Below, piece by piece: positions 17,785 through 27,119 of a DNA stretch of 64,000 bases. A program made the translations under genes and the position numbers. The notes under the pieces were generated by a model that worked only from the letters and a program-made list of their open reading frames with translations, did no database searches and was not told the DNA's origin. Within the stretch, counting starts at the first letter, position 1, and each line of letters starts with the position of its first letter. The DNA lies in contig NZ_FZNP01000008.1 of NCBI RefSeq assembly GCF_900188105.1, forward strand, positions 124,001-188,000. The letters are read 5' to 3'. This stretch comes from Actinomadura mexicana. Its GTDB lineage: Bacteria; Actinomycetota; Actinomycetes; Streptosporangiales; Streptosporangiaceae.

Positions 17785-18150
17785 GTGACCGGCGGTCCTG
17801 AACTGCACGGGTTCCCCCCACCCGAGACGGTCCCCGACCTCAGGTGGCTAGGGCCCGACTACGTCTCCGTACTGGTGTACGACCTGACGCGGGGTCTCCT
17901 GCGCCAGGATCCGCGCACGTCCGTCATGGGCGTGCGGTGCGAGGGCGCGCCCCGGCTCGCCCCCTCGGTCGACCCGGCGGGCGTCATCCGCGCGCACGAC
18001 GCCTGCTTCCCGCTCCAGGTCTACGTCCAGGACGGCGCGGGGCGCCCCTGGTGCCTGCGCGGGCGATGGACGTACTTCGGACGTGAGCTCGGCACGTCCG
18101 CCGCGTCCATCACCCACGCGTGGCGGCTGCTGTCGGCGGAAGGCGCCTAG
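17785..18150 (+). CDS. Small hypothetical protein
   Basis: A 121-residue protein from a GTG start, with G/C-rich third positions throughout. It has no signal peptide or membrane segment. Visible landmarks are a tryptophan-rich C-terminal half ([18 protein letters not shown], then ITHAWRLL) and two cysteines in the middle. I do not recognise the family. Its stop overlaps the convergent dxs stop by 4 bp. A frame on the opposite strand is also open here, but codon bias favours this one. Confidence 0.6.
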   Translation: MTGGPELHGFPPPETVPDLRWLGPDYVSVLVYDLTRGLLRQDPRTSVMGVRCEGAPRLAPSVDPAGVIRAHDACFPLQVYVQDGAGRPWCLRGRWTYFGRELGTSAASITHAWRLLSAEGA

Positions 18151-20069
18151 GAGCGCTCCTCGGAGGCGGCGGGCTCGTCGGCGCCGGCCGTGATGCGGGC
18201 CACCGACTCGGTCACGTCGCGTGCCAGCGCCTGCGGCGTGAGCCCGATGTCGGTGAGGATCTGGCTCCGGGACGCGTGGTCGAGGAACTCCTGCGGGATG
18301 CCGAAGGTGCGCAGGGGCGCGTCGACGCCGGCGTCGCGCAGCAGCCGGGCCACGGCGTCGCCGACGGCGCCGGTGCGCCCGTTGTCCTCGGCGACGGCGA
18401 CGAGGGTGTGCTCGCGGGCGAGGTCGAGCAGCGCCGGGTCGAGCGGCTTCACCCACCGGGGGTCGACGACGGTGACACCGATGCCCTGCGCGGCGATCAG
18501 CTCCGCCGCCTCGACCGCGGGCGCCGCCATCGAACCGGCCGCGACCATGAGGACGCGGGTGCCGTTGGAGCCGTCGTGGCGGGCCAGCACGTCCATGCCG
18601 CCGGCCTTGCCGACCGCCTCGATGTCGGCGGCCGCCGGGCCCTTGGGGTAGCGGATCGCGGTCGGGCCGTCGGAGACCGCCACGCACTCGCGCAGCAGCT
18701 CGCGGAGCCGGGCGCCGTCGCGCGGGACGGCGATGCGCATGCCCGGGACGAGCTGCAGGATCGACATGTCCCACATGCCGTTGTGGCTGGCGCCGTCGTC
18801 GCCGGTCACGCCGGAGCGGTCCAGGGCGAAGGTGACGGGCTGGCGGTGCAGCGCCGTGTCCATCAGGACCTGGTCGAAGGCGCGGTTGAGGAACGTGGCG
18901 TACACGGCCACGACCGGGTGCAGGCCGCCCATCGCGAGCCCGGTGGCGGAGGTGACCGCGTGCTGCTCGGCGATGCCCACGTCGAAGATGCGGTCGGGGA
19001 ACGCCTCGGCGAACGGCGCGAGCCCGACCGGGTAGAGCATCGCGGCGGTGATGCCGACGACGTCGCGGCGCTCCCGCCCGATCGCCACCATCTCCTCGCC
19101 GAAGACCTTCGTCCAGGCGGGGCCGCCCTTGCCGGTGACGAACTTGCCGGTGGCGGGGTCGAACGCGCCGCCGCCGTGCATGCAGTCCTCGGTGTCGTTC
19201 TCGGCGGGGGCGTAGCCGCGCCCCTTGGTGGTGATGCAGTGCACGATCACCGGGCGGCCGAACCCGCGGGCGCGGCGCAGCGCCCGCTCGACGGCGTCCT
19301 CGTCGTGGCCGTCGATCGGGCCGACGTACTTCATGCCGAGGTCCTCGAACATGGCCTGCGGCTGCAGGACGTCCTTGAGGCCCTTCTTGATGCCGTGCAG
19401 CGCCTCGTAGGCGACGTTGCCGACCACGGGCGCCCGCGGCACCGTCTTCTTGATCAGGTCGAGCGCGTTCTCGTAGCCCTGGGTGACGCGCAGGTCGGCC
19501 AGGTGGGAGGCGAGGCCGCCGATCGTCGGCGAGTACGAGCGGCCGTTGTCGTTGACGACGATGATGACGGGGCGGTCGACGCCGGCGGCGATGTTGTTCA
19601 GCGCCTCCCAGCACATGCCGCCGGTCAGCGCGCCGTCACCGACGACCGCGACGACGGCGCGGTCGCCCTCGCCGCGCAGCTGGAAGGCCTTGGCGAACCC
19701 GTCGGCGTAGGACAGGGCGGTCGAGGCGTGCGAGTTCTCGATGATGTCGTGCTCGGACTCGGCGCGGCTCGGGTAGCCCGACAGGCCGCCGCGCTTGCGC
19801 AGCAGCTCGAAGTCGTGCCGGCCGGTGAGCACCTTGTGCACGTAGGCCTGATGGCCCGTGTCGAAGAGGATCTTGTCGTGCGGCGAGTCGAAGACGCGGT
19901 GCAGCGCGATCGTCAGCTCGACGGCTCCCAGGTTGGGCCCCAGGTGCCCGCCGGTCCTGGAGACCGCCTGGACGAGGAACTCGCGGATCTCCTCCGCGAG
20001 CCGAGACAGCTGAGCGGCGTCCAGTCGTTTGAGGTCGCCGGGACCTGTGATCGACTCCAGCAAGCTCAC
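18147..20069 (-). CDS. dxs: 1-deoxy-D-xylulose-5-phosphate synthase
   Basis: A 640-residue thiamine-diphosphate enzyme that condenses pyruvate and glyceraldehyde 3-phosphate, the entry step of the MEP isoprenoid pathway. [16 protein letters not shown] and [13 protein letters not shown] are the N-terminal DXS blocks; [16 protein letters not shown] is the ThDP/Mg motif; GPIDGHD and [15 protein letters not shown] follow in the expected order. Length matches the family. GTG 20069 sits 10 nt after GGAGGA. It diverges from idi across 150 bp, and its product would feed the hopanoid operon at 32 kb. Confidence 0.96.
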   Translation of the reverse strand: MSLLESITGPGDLKRLDAAQLSRLAEEIREFLVQAVSRTGGHLGPNLGAVELTIALHRVFDSPHDKILFDTGHQAYVHKVLTGRHDFELLRKRGGLSGYPSRAESEHDIIENSHASTALSYADGFAKAFQLRGEGDRAVVAVVGDGALTGGMCWEALNNIAAGVDRPVIIVVNDNGRSYSPTIGGLASHLADLRVTQGYENALDLIKKTVPRAPVVGNVAYEALHGIKKGLKDVLQPQAMFEDLGMKYVGPIDGHDEDAVERALRRARGFGRPVIVHCITTKGRGYAPAENDTEDCMHGGGAFDPATGKFVTGKGGPAWTKVFGEEMVAIGRERRDVVGITAAMLYPVGLAPFAEAFPDRIFDVGIAEQHAVTSATGLAMGGLHPVVAVYATFLNRAFDQVLMDTALHRQPVTFALDRSGVTGDDGASHNGMWDMSILQLVPGMRIAVPRDGARLRELLRECVAVSDGPTAIRYPKGPAAADIEAVGKAGGMDVLARHDGSNGTRVLMVAAGSMAAPAVEAAELIAAQGIGVTVVDPRWVKPLDPALLDLAREHTLVAVAEDNGRTGAVGDAVARLLRDAGVDAPLRTFGIPQEFLDHASRSQILTDIGLTPQALARDVTESVARITAGADEPAASEERS

Positions 20070-20219
20070 TCGTTTCAACTCCTCCGTCGGGGATTCGGTC
20101 TCCCCTGGCTCGGGCCGTTCTGAGTTTAATCCCGGTTCGCCCGCGACGCGCCGCAGACCACCCGCCCGGGGGGTGTGAAAAGACTGACCCCGGTGCGAGG
20201 GATGAGGTAGGAAAAGAGC

Positions 20220-20798
20220 ATGGGCGTCGAAGAGATCGTGCTGCTCAACGCGGACGACGAGGCCGTCGGAACCGCGCCCAAGAGCGCCAGCCACCATAGA
20301 GACACGCCGTACCACCTGGCCTTCTCCTGCTATGTGACGGACACGGAGGGTCGTGTTCTGATCACTCAGCGCGCCCTCGGCAAGCGGACCTTCCCCGGCG
20401 TCTGGACGGGCAGCTGCTGCGGCCATCCGGGCCCCGGCGAGAAGCTCCGCGACGCCGTGCTCCGGCGATTGCGGGACGAGCTGGACATCCAGGACGCGAC
20501 ACTCACCCCCGTCCTGCCCCGGTTCCACTACCGGGCGGTGGCCGAGGACGGGACGGTCGAGCACGAGCGATGCCCGGTCGTGCGCGCCGTCGTCCCCGCG
20601 GGCTCGGCCGTCCACCCGAATCCCGAGGAGGTCGAGCGGGCCGAGTGGTGGACGTGGGAGCGCTGCCTGGAGCTGACCGGAAAGCCCGAGTCCTCCCCCT
20701 GGTACCGGCTCCAGATAGCCGAACTGGCGCCGCTCGGCACGCCGCTCGACTGGCCGGACACGGGCCGCCTCGGCCTGCCGCCCGCCCTCGGCTGGTAG
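20220..20798 (+). CDS. idi: Isopentenyl-diphosphate delta-isomerase, type I
   Basis: A 192-residue Nudix-fold isomerase interconverting IPP and [17 protein letters not shown] contains the catalytic cysteine and metal-binding histidine; EDGTVEHE supplies the metal-binding glutamates and catalytic acid; SPWYRLQ is the C-terminal signature. Length agrees with bacterial type I enzymes (about 180-200 residues). AGGTAGGAAAAG precedes the ATG. Pairing with dxs in a divergent arrangement links it to the isoprenoid supply for hopanoids and other terpenoids. Confidence 0.95.
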   Translation: MGVEEIVLLNADDEAVGTAPKSASHHRDTPYHLAFSCYVTDTEGRVLITQRALGKRTFPGVWTGSCCGHPGPGEKLRDAVLRRLRDELDIQDATLTPVLPRFHYRAVAEDGTVEHERCPVVRAVVPAGSAVHPNPEEVERAEWWTWERCLELTGKPESSPWYRLQIAELAPLGTPLDWPDTGRLGLPPALGW

Positions 20799-20830
20799 CC
20801 GCGCCCGGCCGCGTGTGTCCCGGGCGCGGC
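20798..20830 (+). terminator. GC hairpin after idi
   Basis: Perfect 11-bp stem (20798-20808 and 20820-20830) with an 11-nt loop starting at the idi stop codon; no T-tract. The segment GGCCGCGTGTGTCCCG is repeated immediately downstream, suggesting local duplication of the hairpin region. Confidence 0.55.
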
Positions 20831-20913
20831 CGGCCGCGTGTGTCCCGCATCACTGAAAGATCACTATTCGGCGTCCGGTGTTGACCGTCCGTCCGTCCAA
20901 GCAGACGCTTGTT

Positions 20914-20930
20914 CTTCGGTGTAACCGAAG
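20914..20930. promoter_or_regulatory. Palindrome at the sugar ABC operon leader
   Basis: A perfect 17-bp palindrome (CTTCGGT-GTA-ACCGAAG) lies directly before the ribosome-binding region (AAGGGACGG) of the binding-protein gene, with TTGACC at 20881-20886 upstream. The position suits a repressor operator or a translation-blocking leader hairpin. No regulator gene is adjacent. Confidence 0.5.
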
Positions 20931-20939
20931 GGACGGACG

Positions 20940-22244
20940 ATGCGAGTACGTGCTCCCCGGCGCCGCTGGACGGCGGTCGCGGCCGTGACGATGACGGCCG
21001 CGCTCACCGTCTCGGCCTGCGGCGGCAGCGACGACAAGGGCTCCAACGACACATCCGAGGTCGAGGTCTTCTCCTGGTGGACCGGTCCGGGCGAGGCGGA
21101 CGGGCTCGCCGCGATGCAGGCCGACTTCGAGAAGAAGAACTCCGGCACCAAGTTCGTCAACGCGGCCATCGCCGGCGGGTCCGGCACCCAGGCCCAGGCC
21201 GTCCTGGCGAGCCGGCTGCAGAACCGCAAGCCGCCGGACTCCTTCCAGGGCCACGCGGGCGCCGAACTGCTCGACTACATCAAGGCCGGGCAGATCGAGC
21301 CGCTGGACTCCTTCTACGGCGACAACAACCTGAAGTCGGTCTATCCCCAGCAGCTCCTCGACCAGATCAGCTACAAGGGCAAGATCTACTCGGTGCCGGT
21401 GAACATCCACCGGTCGAACATGCTCTGGTACAACCCGGGCATCCTCAAGGACGCCGGGATCGCGGGGCCGCCCGCGACGATCGCCGACTTCATCACCGCG
21501 CTGAAGGCCGTCAAGGACAAGACCAAGAAGGTCCCGCTGTCGCTCGGCGCGCAGTGGACGGCCGACCACCTGCTGGAGAACGTCCTGCTGGGCGACCTCG
21601 GCACCGACGCCTACAACGCGCTGTGGAAGCCGGGCGCCGACTGGGGCAGCCCGGCCGTCACCAAGGCGCTGACCGACTACGCCGAGATCATGAAGTACAC
21701 GACGCTGGAGGCCGCGTCCACCGACTGGCAGGGCGCCGCGAAGGCCGTCGTGGACGGCAAGGCCGCGTTCAACATCATGGGCGACTGGGCGTACGGGTAC
21801 TTCGTCGGCAGCGCGCCCAACGGCCTCGGCAAGAAGCTCGACACCGACTTCAAGTACGCGCCCTCCCCCGGCACCGACGGCACCTACATGTGGCTGTCGG
21901 ACAGCTTCACGCTGCCCAAGGGCGCACCCCACCGCGGCGGCGCCCTCGCATGGCTGAAGGAGGTGTCCAGCAAGGAGGGGCAGGACCTGTTCAACCCGAA
22001 GAAGGGATCCGTCCCCGCCCGCAAGGACGCCGACAAGAGCCTCTACAAGGGCTACCTCCAGTACGCGTTCGAGCAGTGGAACAAGCCCGGCATCAAGCTG
22101 GCGGGCTCGTTCTGGCACGGCGTCAACGCCAGCAAGAAGCAGCACACCGACATCGACACGGCGGTGGGCCTCTTCCTCCAGAACAAGGACGTCGCCAAGT
22201 TGCAGCAGGGGCTGGTGAGCGCGGCCAAGAACAGCGGCCAGTGA
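20940..22244 (+). CDS. Sugar ABC transporter substrate-binding lipoprotein (glucose-type)
   Basis: A 434-residue extracellular binding protein. A positively charged start and hydrophobic segment end in the lipobox VSAC (lipidated cysteine near residue 27). The mature part begins with EVFSWWTGPGEADGL and continues through SFQGHAGAELLDY and YSVPVNIHRSNMLWYN. These blocks recall GtsA/glucose-mannose binding proteins of cluster-B family 1, so glucose is the likeliest ligand, by recollection of the family only. First gene of a three-gene operon with two permeases; the 4-bp GTGA overlap couples it to the next. Confidence 0.87.
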   Translation: MRVRAPRRRWTAVAAVTMTAALTVSACGGSDDKGSNDTSEVEVFSWWTGPGEADGLAAMQADFEKKNSGTKFVNAAIAGGSGTQAQAVLASRLQNRKPPDSFQGHAGAELLDYIKAGQIEPLDSFYGDNNLKSVYPQQLLDQISYKGKIYSVPVNIHRSNMLWYNPGILKDAGIAGPPATIADFITALKAVKDKTKKVPLSLGAQWTADHLLENVLLGDLGTDAYNALWKPGADWGSPAVTKALTDYAEIMKYTTLEAASTDWQGAAKAVVDGKAAFNIMGDWAYGYFVGSAPNGLGKKLDTDFKYAPSPGTDGTYMWLSDSFTLPKGAPHRGGALAWLKEVSSKEGQDLFNPKKGSVPARKDADKSLYKGYLQYAFEQWNKPGIKLAGSFWHGVNASKKQHTDIDTAVGLFLQNKDVAKLQQGLVSAAKNSGQ

Positions 22245-23149
22245 GGTCTCCCGGTTCCAGATGGGCCCGTAGCCGCAGGTGGCTGCCCGGGCTGCTGCTG
22301 GTCTCGCCGTCCATCGTCGCGATCGGCCTGTTCGTCTACGGGCTCATCTTCTGGAACACGCGGGTCGCGGTGAGCGGCAAGCACGACGAGGTCACCGAGT
22401 ACGGGTTCGACAAGGGCAGGAACTTCGTCGACCTGTGGGACCAGCCCAGCTGGCCCGGCGCGGTGAAGCACGCGCTGCTGTTCACGGCGGCGTTCGTCAT
22501 CGGCGCCCTGGTGCTCGGCGCGTTCCTGGCGTTCCTGATGGACAAGGGCATCAGGGGCGAGGCGTCCTTCCGCGTCATCTACCTGTTCCCCATGGCGGTG
22601 TCGTTCATCGCCAGCGGCGTCGTGTGGCGCTGGCTGATGAACCCGGCGCCGCCGGAGCGCGCGGTCGGCTTCAACCAGCTGTTCGACAAGCTGCACCTCG
22701 GCGCGCTGGCGAACAGCTGGTGGCAGGACCCGGACTGGGGCATGGCGGCCATGGCGCTGCCCGCGATCTGGCAGATGTCCGGGTACGTCATGGCGCTGTA
22801 CCTCGCCGGGTTCCGCGGCGTCCCCGGGGAGCTGCGGGAGGCGGCGCGGGTGGACGGCGCGTCCGAGTGGAAGGTGTACCGGTACGTGGTGTTCCCCCAG
22901 CTCCGCCCGGTGACGCTGTCCGCGCTGATCATCCTCGGGCACATCTCGCTGAAGGTGTTCGACCTGATCATGGCGATCGCGGGCAAGCAGATCATCACCT
23001 ACGTGCCGGCCGTGGCCGCCTACGTCGAGATCTTCGACCGGCACGACCCGGCGAACGGCGCCACGATCGCCACCTACCTGCTGGTCGCGGTGGCCGTCCT
23101 GGTGATCCCCTATCTGGTCTGGTCGGTACGTTCGGAGCGGACGCGATGA
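22241..23149 (+). CDS. Sugar ABC transporter permease 1
   Basis: A 302-residue MalF-type permease with about six helices. ELREAARVDGASEWKVYRYVVFPQL is too long for one motif, but its core EAARVDGASEW with the following glycine-free coupling helix is the EAA loop that contacts the ATPase. The N-terminus is basic, then the first helix (LLLVSPSIVAIGLFVYGL). GTG 22241 overlaps the binding-protein stop. Works with the next gene as a heterodimeric channel. Confidence 0.92.
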   Translation: MRSPGSRWARSRRWLPGLLLVSPSIVAIGLFVYGLIFWNTRVAVSGKHDEVTEYGFDKGRNFVDLWDQPSWPGAVKHALLFTAAFVIGALVLGAFLAFLMDKGIRGEASFRVIYLFPMAVSFIASGVVWRWLMNPAPPERAVGFNQLFDKLHLGALANSWWQDPDWGMAAMALPAIWQMSGYVMALYLAGFRGVPGELREAARVDGASEWKVYRYVVFPQLRPVTLSALIILGHISLKVFDLIMAIAGKQIITYVPAVAAYVEIFDRHDPANGATIATYLLVAVAVLVIPYLVWSVRSERTR

Positions 23150-24063
23150 CGCGCGTGGAGGCATCCCCGGCGCCGGTGCGGCGCCGGCTGGCGGGCGGGC
23201 TGCGCGGTGGTGGAGGCGGCGCGACGGCGGAGCCGGGGAGTTCGTCCGGCGTCTGGCGGGCGGTGAAGCTCGTCGTCCTGCTGGCGTTCGTCCTGCTCTT
23301 CCTGATCCCCGTGTACGTGCTGGTGGTCACGAGCTTCAAGCCGCTGGACGAGGCGGACCCGAGCAGCGCGTGGAACCTGCCGGGCCAGTGGAGCACGTCC
23401 GGCTGGAGCTCCGCGTGGGACGCGCTGCGGCCCGGCCTGGAGAACAGCGTCAAGATCGCCGTCTCGGGGTCGCTGATCTCGGCGGTGCTCGGCTCGCTGA
23501 ACGGCTACGTGCTGTCCAAGTGGCGGTTCCCGGGCGCGGACGTGGTCTTCACGCTGTTCCTGTTCGGCATGTTCATCCCGTACCAGGCGGTGATGATCCC
23601 GCTGGCCGGCCTGCTCACCGACATGCAGCTGGTGGGCACGATCCGCGGCCTCGTCCTCGCCCACGTCGTGTACGGCATCCCGATCTGCACGCTGATCTTC
23701 CGGAACTACTACGTGACGATTCCGGACGAGCTGATCGAGGCGGCCCGCGTCGACGGCGCCGGGATGCTCCGCACCTACTGGTCGGTCGTCCTTCCCGTGT
23801 CGGCGCCGGCGTTCGCGGTGACGCTGATCTGGCAGTTCACCTCGATGTGGAACGACTTCCTGTTCGCGGTGTTCCTCGGCGCCCCCGACAGCTGGCCGGT
23901 CACGGTGATGCTGAACAACACGGCCGGTTCGGGGGCCGTGGCCGTCCAGTACAACCAGCAGATGGCCGAGGCGCTCCTCGCGTCCCTGCCGACCCTCCTG
24001 GTCTACCTGCTCCTCGGACGGTTCTTCATGCGCGGCCTCATGGCGGGCGCGTTGAAGGGCTGA
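23146..24063 (+). CDS. Sugar ABC transporter permease 2
   Basis: A 305-residue MalG-type permease with six helices. The EAA loop reads IEAARVDGAGMLRTYWSVV, and NNYV-like spacing before it (RNYYVTIPDEL) matches sugar transporters. A glycine-rich basic N-terminal tail (about residues 1-35) precedes helix 1. ATG 23146 overlaps the previous stop by 4 bp. No ATPase gene follows; as in many actinomycetes, a shared MsiK-type ATPase encoded elsewhere would have to energise the importer. Confidence 0.92.
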   Translation: MTRVEASPAPVRRRLAGGLRGGGGGATAEPGSSSGVWRAVKLVVLLAFVLLFLIPVYVLVVTSFKPLDEADPSSAWNLPGQWSTSGWSSAWDALRPGLENSVKIAVSGSLISAVLGSLNGYVLSKWRFPGADVVFTLFLFGMFIPYQAVMIPLAGLLTDMQLVGTIRGLVLAHVVYGIPICTLIFRNYYVTIPDELIEAARVDGAGMLRTYWSVVLPVSAPAFAVTLIWQFTSMWNDFLFAVFLGAPDSWPVTVMLNNTAGSGAVAVQYNQQMAEALLASLPTLLVYLLLGRFFMRGLMAGALKG

Positions 24064-24174
24064 GAATTTCCCGAACACGTCAACCGTATATCCGCCTCAA
24101 GCGTCACATGGGTGATCAAGCACCTCATGAGTTCGAAAGGCTCATGACGGACAAGGACCCTTTCGCCTCGTACG

Positions 24175-24204
24175 TTGGCAATTCCTGCGGGATGCGCCTA
24201 ACCT
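24175..24204 (+). promoter_or_regulatory. Candidate promoter for the ASCH-domain gene
   Basis: TTGGCA (24175-24180) and TAACCT (24199-24204) are separated by 18 bp, about 95 bp before the GTG start at 24298. It resembles a housekeeping sigma promoter; no better candidate is visible in this 234-bp gap. Confidence 0.4.
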
Positions 24205-24297
24205 CTCGGGCATCGTCGCGCGGCACCCGGCTTCCACCGCCGGGCGTCCCGGCGATCCCGGGGGGCGGACGGACCGGCGGACAACGGAGGTGACCGC

Positions 24298-24735
24298 GTG
24301 CAGGCGATGAGTGTTCAGCAGCCCTGGGCGTTCGCGATCGCGCGTGGTGGCAAGAGCGTGTCGAACCAGAGCTTCCCGACCGCCTACCGCGGCCCGCTCC
24401 TCGTCCACGCCTCGATGCGCGTCGACCTGAAGGCGTGCGACTCGCCGCTGATCCAGGCGGCCGGATGGGACCCCCGCGACCCGCTCGCCACCATCGGCGC
24501 GGTCATCGCGGTCGCCGAACTCGACGACGTCTGCTCCGCCGCCGTGCGCGGCGCCGCCTGCGACTGCGGCCCCTGGGCCGGCTCCGCCTCCCACCACTGG
24601 TGCCTGTCCGGCATCCGGGCCCTCCCCCGCCCCATCGTCGCCGTGGGCCGCACCGACCTGTGGCAGCCCACCCCCACCCTCCTCAAAGAGGTGGACACGA
24701 TGTTCGCCGTCGCCGCACTCAACAACGCCGACTGA
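24298..24735 (+). CDS. ASCH-domain-like protein
   Basis: A 145-residue protein. MSVQQPWAFAIARGGKSV near the N-terminus, then YRGPLLVHASM, follows the ASCH/PUA-like beta-barrel pattern (SVxxPWA..I..GxK..E.R), in which the domain usually binds RNA or modified nucleotides. The usual glutamate-asparagine pair after the lysine is replaced by SVSNQS, so activity of the catalytic ASCH amidohydrolases is not assured. GTG start 24298 lies 7-8 nt after GGAGGTGA; an internal ATG at 24307 would still keep the domain. It is convergent with mug, 18 bp away. Confidence 0.7.
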   Translation: MQAMSVQQPWAFAIARGGKSVSNQSFPTAYRGPLLVHASMRVDLKACDSPLIQAAGWDPRDPLATIGAVIAVAELDDVCSAAVRGAACDCGPWAGSASHHWCLSGIRALPRPIVAVGRTDLWQPTPTLLKEVDTMFAVAALNNAD

Positions 24736-24753
24736 GCGTAGGAAGACCGCTCC

Positions 24754-25317
24754 TCACGGCGTTCTGAGGGCGTCGGCCGCCTGGCGGAGGCGGCCGAACT
24801 CGGTGGCGATGCGGGCGAGGGGCCAGCTCGCGTTGAGGCCGCTCGGGTTGGGCAGCACCCACAGGCGGGCGGGGCCGAAGTCCTCGTCCTGCGGGCCGAT
24901 CTGCGTCCTGGGGCGGGCGAAGGCGGTGCGGTAGGCCGTGACGCCGGCGACGGCCAGGTAGGCCGGGCGGTGGCGTTCGACGAGGGCGGCCAGACGGCGC
25001 CCGCCCTCGCGGAGCTCGGTGTCGGTCAGCTCGTCCGCGCGGGCGGTGGTGCGCGGAGCCAGGTTGGTGATACCGAGGCCGTACCCGGTCAGGAGGTCCT
25101 GCTCGGACGGGTGCAGCCGGCGGTCGGTGAAGCCCGACAGGTGCAGCGCGGGCCAGAAGCGGTTGCCGGGACGGGCGAAGTGGCGGCCGGTCGCCCCCGA
25201 GTACAGGCCCGGGTTGATGCCGCAGAACAGGACGCGGAGCGTCCCGGGGGCCTCGGGGAGGATGTCGGGGATGACGCGGTCGCGGGCGGCCTCCAGATCG
25301 GCCTTGGTGGGGCGCAT
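24754..25317 (-). CDS. mug: G/U mismatch-specific DNA glycosylase (Mug/TDG)
   Basis: A 187-residue uracil-DNA glycosylase superfamily member that removes uracil or thymine from mispairs with G. VLFCGINPGLYSG is motif 1 (GINPG with the catalytic asparagine of the MUG branch), and VLPNPSGLNASW is the conserved DNA-contact motif NPSGLN. FARPGNRFWPAL is also family-typical. Start ATG 25317. An in-frame stop of an upstream open stretch overlaps the ATG by one base, hinting at translational coupling with sequence upstream. Confidence 0.93.
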   Translation of the reverse strand: MRPTKADLEAARDRVIPDILPEAPGTLRVLFCGINPGLYSGATGRHFARPGNRFWPALHLSGFTDRRLHPSEQDLLTGYGLGITNLAPRTTARADELTDTELREGGRRLAALVERHRPAYLAVAGVTAYRTAFARPRTQIGPQDEDFGPARLWVLPNPSGLNASWPLARIATEFGRLRQAADALRTP

Positions 25318-25507
25318 CAGATCAGGCTACGGACGTACGCCACCAGCGGGAGCGCGTCGCGCACGATCATGGCGGGTGCGGCCCGTACACGGCGGAGGAC
25401 CTCCACGCCCGAGAGGACGAAGGCCGCGGCCTGGAACTCCAAGACGGGCGGTGCCAAGTCCGGTTCGACCCGCAGGTCCTCATGGAGTTCTGAACCGCCG
25501 GCGGCGG
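25317..25507 (-). other. Coding-like remnant or tiny ORF coupled to mug
   Basis: Between the aldo/keto reductase and mug, about 55 codons on the minus strand read like protein (for example FVLSGVEVLRRV and MIVRDALPLVAYVRSLI) and stop at 25319-25317, sharing one base with the mug ATG. There is no ATG/GTG start with a ribosome-binding site at a sensible place; internal TTG, GTG and ATG codons exist. It could be a short coupled protein or the 3' end of a deleted gene. Confidence 0.35.
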
Positions 25508-26437
25508 TCAGGCGGACGCCGTGGTCAGGTGGTCGAGCTGGGCGGCGGTCAGGGTCGTGCGGGCGGCCTCCACGAGCGGTGGGAGCTGCTCCAGGGTCCG
25601 GGCGCTGGCGATGGGCGCGGCGACGGTCGGCCGGGCGGCGAGCCAGGCGAGCGCGACGGTCGCGACCGGGACGTCCTGCTCTTCGGCGACGATGTCGAGC
25701 GCCGCCAGGACGGCGCGTCCGCGTTCGGTCTCCAGGTGCCGCGCGGCGCCCCCGGCGCGCGCGCTGTCCACCGTGGACCCGGGGCGGTACTTCCCGGTGA
25801 GGAAGCCGGACGCGAGGCCGTAGTACGGGACGGCGGCCAGCCCGTACTTCTCGGCCAGGTCGCGCCGCGGCCCCTCGTAGGAGCCGCGGGAGACGAGGTT
25901 GTACTCCGGCTGGATCGCCGTGTAGGGGGCCGTCCCCTCCCGCTCGGCGAACTCCAGGGACGCCTGGAGCCTGTCCAGCTCGATGTTCGACACCCCGATC
26001 TGCCGGACCTTGCCGGCGGCGACCAGCCCGTCCAGCGTCGTCATGATCTCTTCGACGGGCACCGCCGGGTCGTCGAAGTGGGTGAAGTACAGGTCGATGC
26101 GGTCGGTGCGCAGGCGCCGCAGCGAGTCGTCCACGGCCGCCCTCATCGTCGCCGCGGCGAGCCCCGGGTGCTCGGGGTGGCGGCCGCCCTTGGTCGCGAT
26201 CACGAGGTCGTCGCGGTTGCCGCGCGACTCCGCCCACTCCCCGATGATCGACTCGGACTCGCCGCCGCGGTTGCCCTCCACCCACGCCGAGTAGGAGTCG
26301 GCGGTGTCGAGGAAGTTGCCGCCGGCCCCGGCATAGGCGTCCAGGATCTGGAACGAGCGCTCCCGGTCCGCGGTCCAGCCGAAGACGTTGCCGCCCAGGC
26401 AGAGCGGGAAGACGTCCAGTTCACCGATCCTGTGCAT
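25508..26437 (-). CDS. Aldo/keto reductase
   Basis: A 309-residue TIM-barrel NADPH oxidoreductase. NFLDTADSYSAW supplies the catalytic Asp and Tyr, LVIATKGG the lysine, and IDLYFTHFDDP the histidine region; IGVSN follows as the typical fifth-strand block and PIASARTLEQL the NADP-binding end. FGWTADRERSFQILDAY at the start is the YajO/Tas-like subgroup pattern. Upstream neighbour on the same strand is a TetR regulator 42 bp away, so the two may form one transcript. Substrate unknown (aldehydes or ketones by family). Confidence 0.92.
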   Translation of the reverse strand: MHRIGELDVFPLCLGGNVFGWTADRERSFQILDAYAGAGGNFLDTADSYSAWVEGNRGGESESIIGEWAESRGNRDDLVIATKGGRHPEHPGLAAATMRAAVDDSLRRLRTDRIDLYFTHFDDPAVPVEEIMTTLDGLVAAGKVRQIGVSNIELDRLQASLEFAEREGTAPYTAIQPEYNLVSRGSYEGPRRDLAEKYGLAAVPYYGLASGFLTGKYRPGSTVDSARAGGAARHLETERGRAVLAALDIVAEEQDVPVATVALAWLAARPTVAAPIASARTLEQLPPLVEAARTTLTAAQLDHLTTASA

Positions 26438-26479
26438 GGCATCCTTCTCGTCGATCGCGGCACGGGGTCGCAGGGACCA

Positions 26480-27088
26480 CTACCCCCCGTCGGCCGCGCT
26501 AGCCGTGACCTGGGCGGTGAGCGCGCGGGCGAGCATGTCGGCCTCGCTCTCCGAGAGCGGGGCGTGCCCGACGAGGATGCGGTACCAGAGCACCCCGTAG
26601 GCCTGGTCGACGACGAGGCCGAGATCGGTCCCCGGTGTGATCTCGCCGCGCTCGCGCGCCCGCTCCAGCAGCCCGCGCAGCACCGTGCGCCGTCCGGCGA
26701 TGAAGGCGCGCATGGGTTCGCGGGCGTGGGGGTCGCGCTGCGCCTCGGCCATCGCGTGCCGCAGGACCGACACGGTGCGCTCGTGCCCGACGGCCCGGAA
26801 CGTCGCGCGCAGGAAGGCCCCGAGGTCGCCGCGCAGCGAGCCGGTGTCCGGGACGGGGATGTCCTCGCCGGCGCGCTCGGCCACCGCCTCCAGCAGCACG
26901 GCGCCCTTGGACGGCCACCAGCGGTAGATCGTCTGCTTCCCGACGCCGGCCGACGCCGCGATCGTGTCGATCGTCACGGGCGCGTCGCCGGTGCCGCCGA
27001 GCAGTTCGACCGCGACGTCCAGGATCGCCCGGCGCGCGGCCTCGTTGCGGCGCCTCCCCGTGTGCGGTCGATGGGCCTCCCCGGTCAT
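26480..27088 (-). CDS. TetR-family transcriptional regulator
   Basis: A 202-residue repressor. RRAILDVAVELLGGTG, then TIDTIAASAGVGKQTIYRWW (residues about 20-65), is the TetR helix-turn-helix with the VGKQTIYRWWPSK recognition region common in actinomycetes. The C-terminal part resembles the TetR_C-type ligand domain. Start ATG 27088. It diverges from an SDR gene; a 27-bp perfect palindrome plus a third half-site lies between them, the probable operator. It likely represses the SDR and its own gene, and perhaps the aldo/keto reductase downstream. Confidence 0.92.
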   Translation of the reverse strand: MTGEAHRPHTGRRRNEAARRAILDVAVELLGGTGDAPVTIDTIAASAGVGKQTIYRWWPSKGAVLLEAVAERAGEDIPVPDTGSLRGDLGAFLRATFRAVGHERTVSVLRHAMAEAQRDPHAREPMRAFIAGRRTVLRGLLERARERGEITPGTDLGLVVDQAYGVLWYRILVGHAPLSESEADMLARALTAQVTASAADGG

Positions 27089-27119
27089 GGGCCGAGCATA
27101 CCGTTTGACGGAACCGCCG

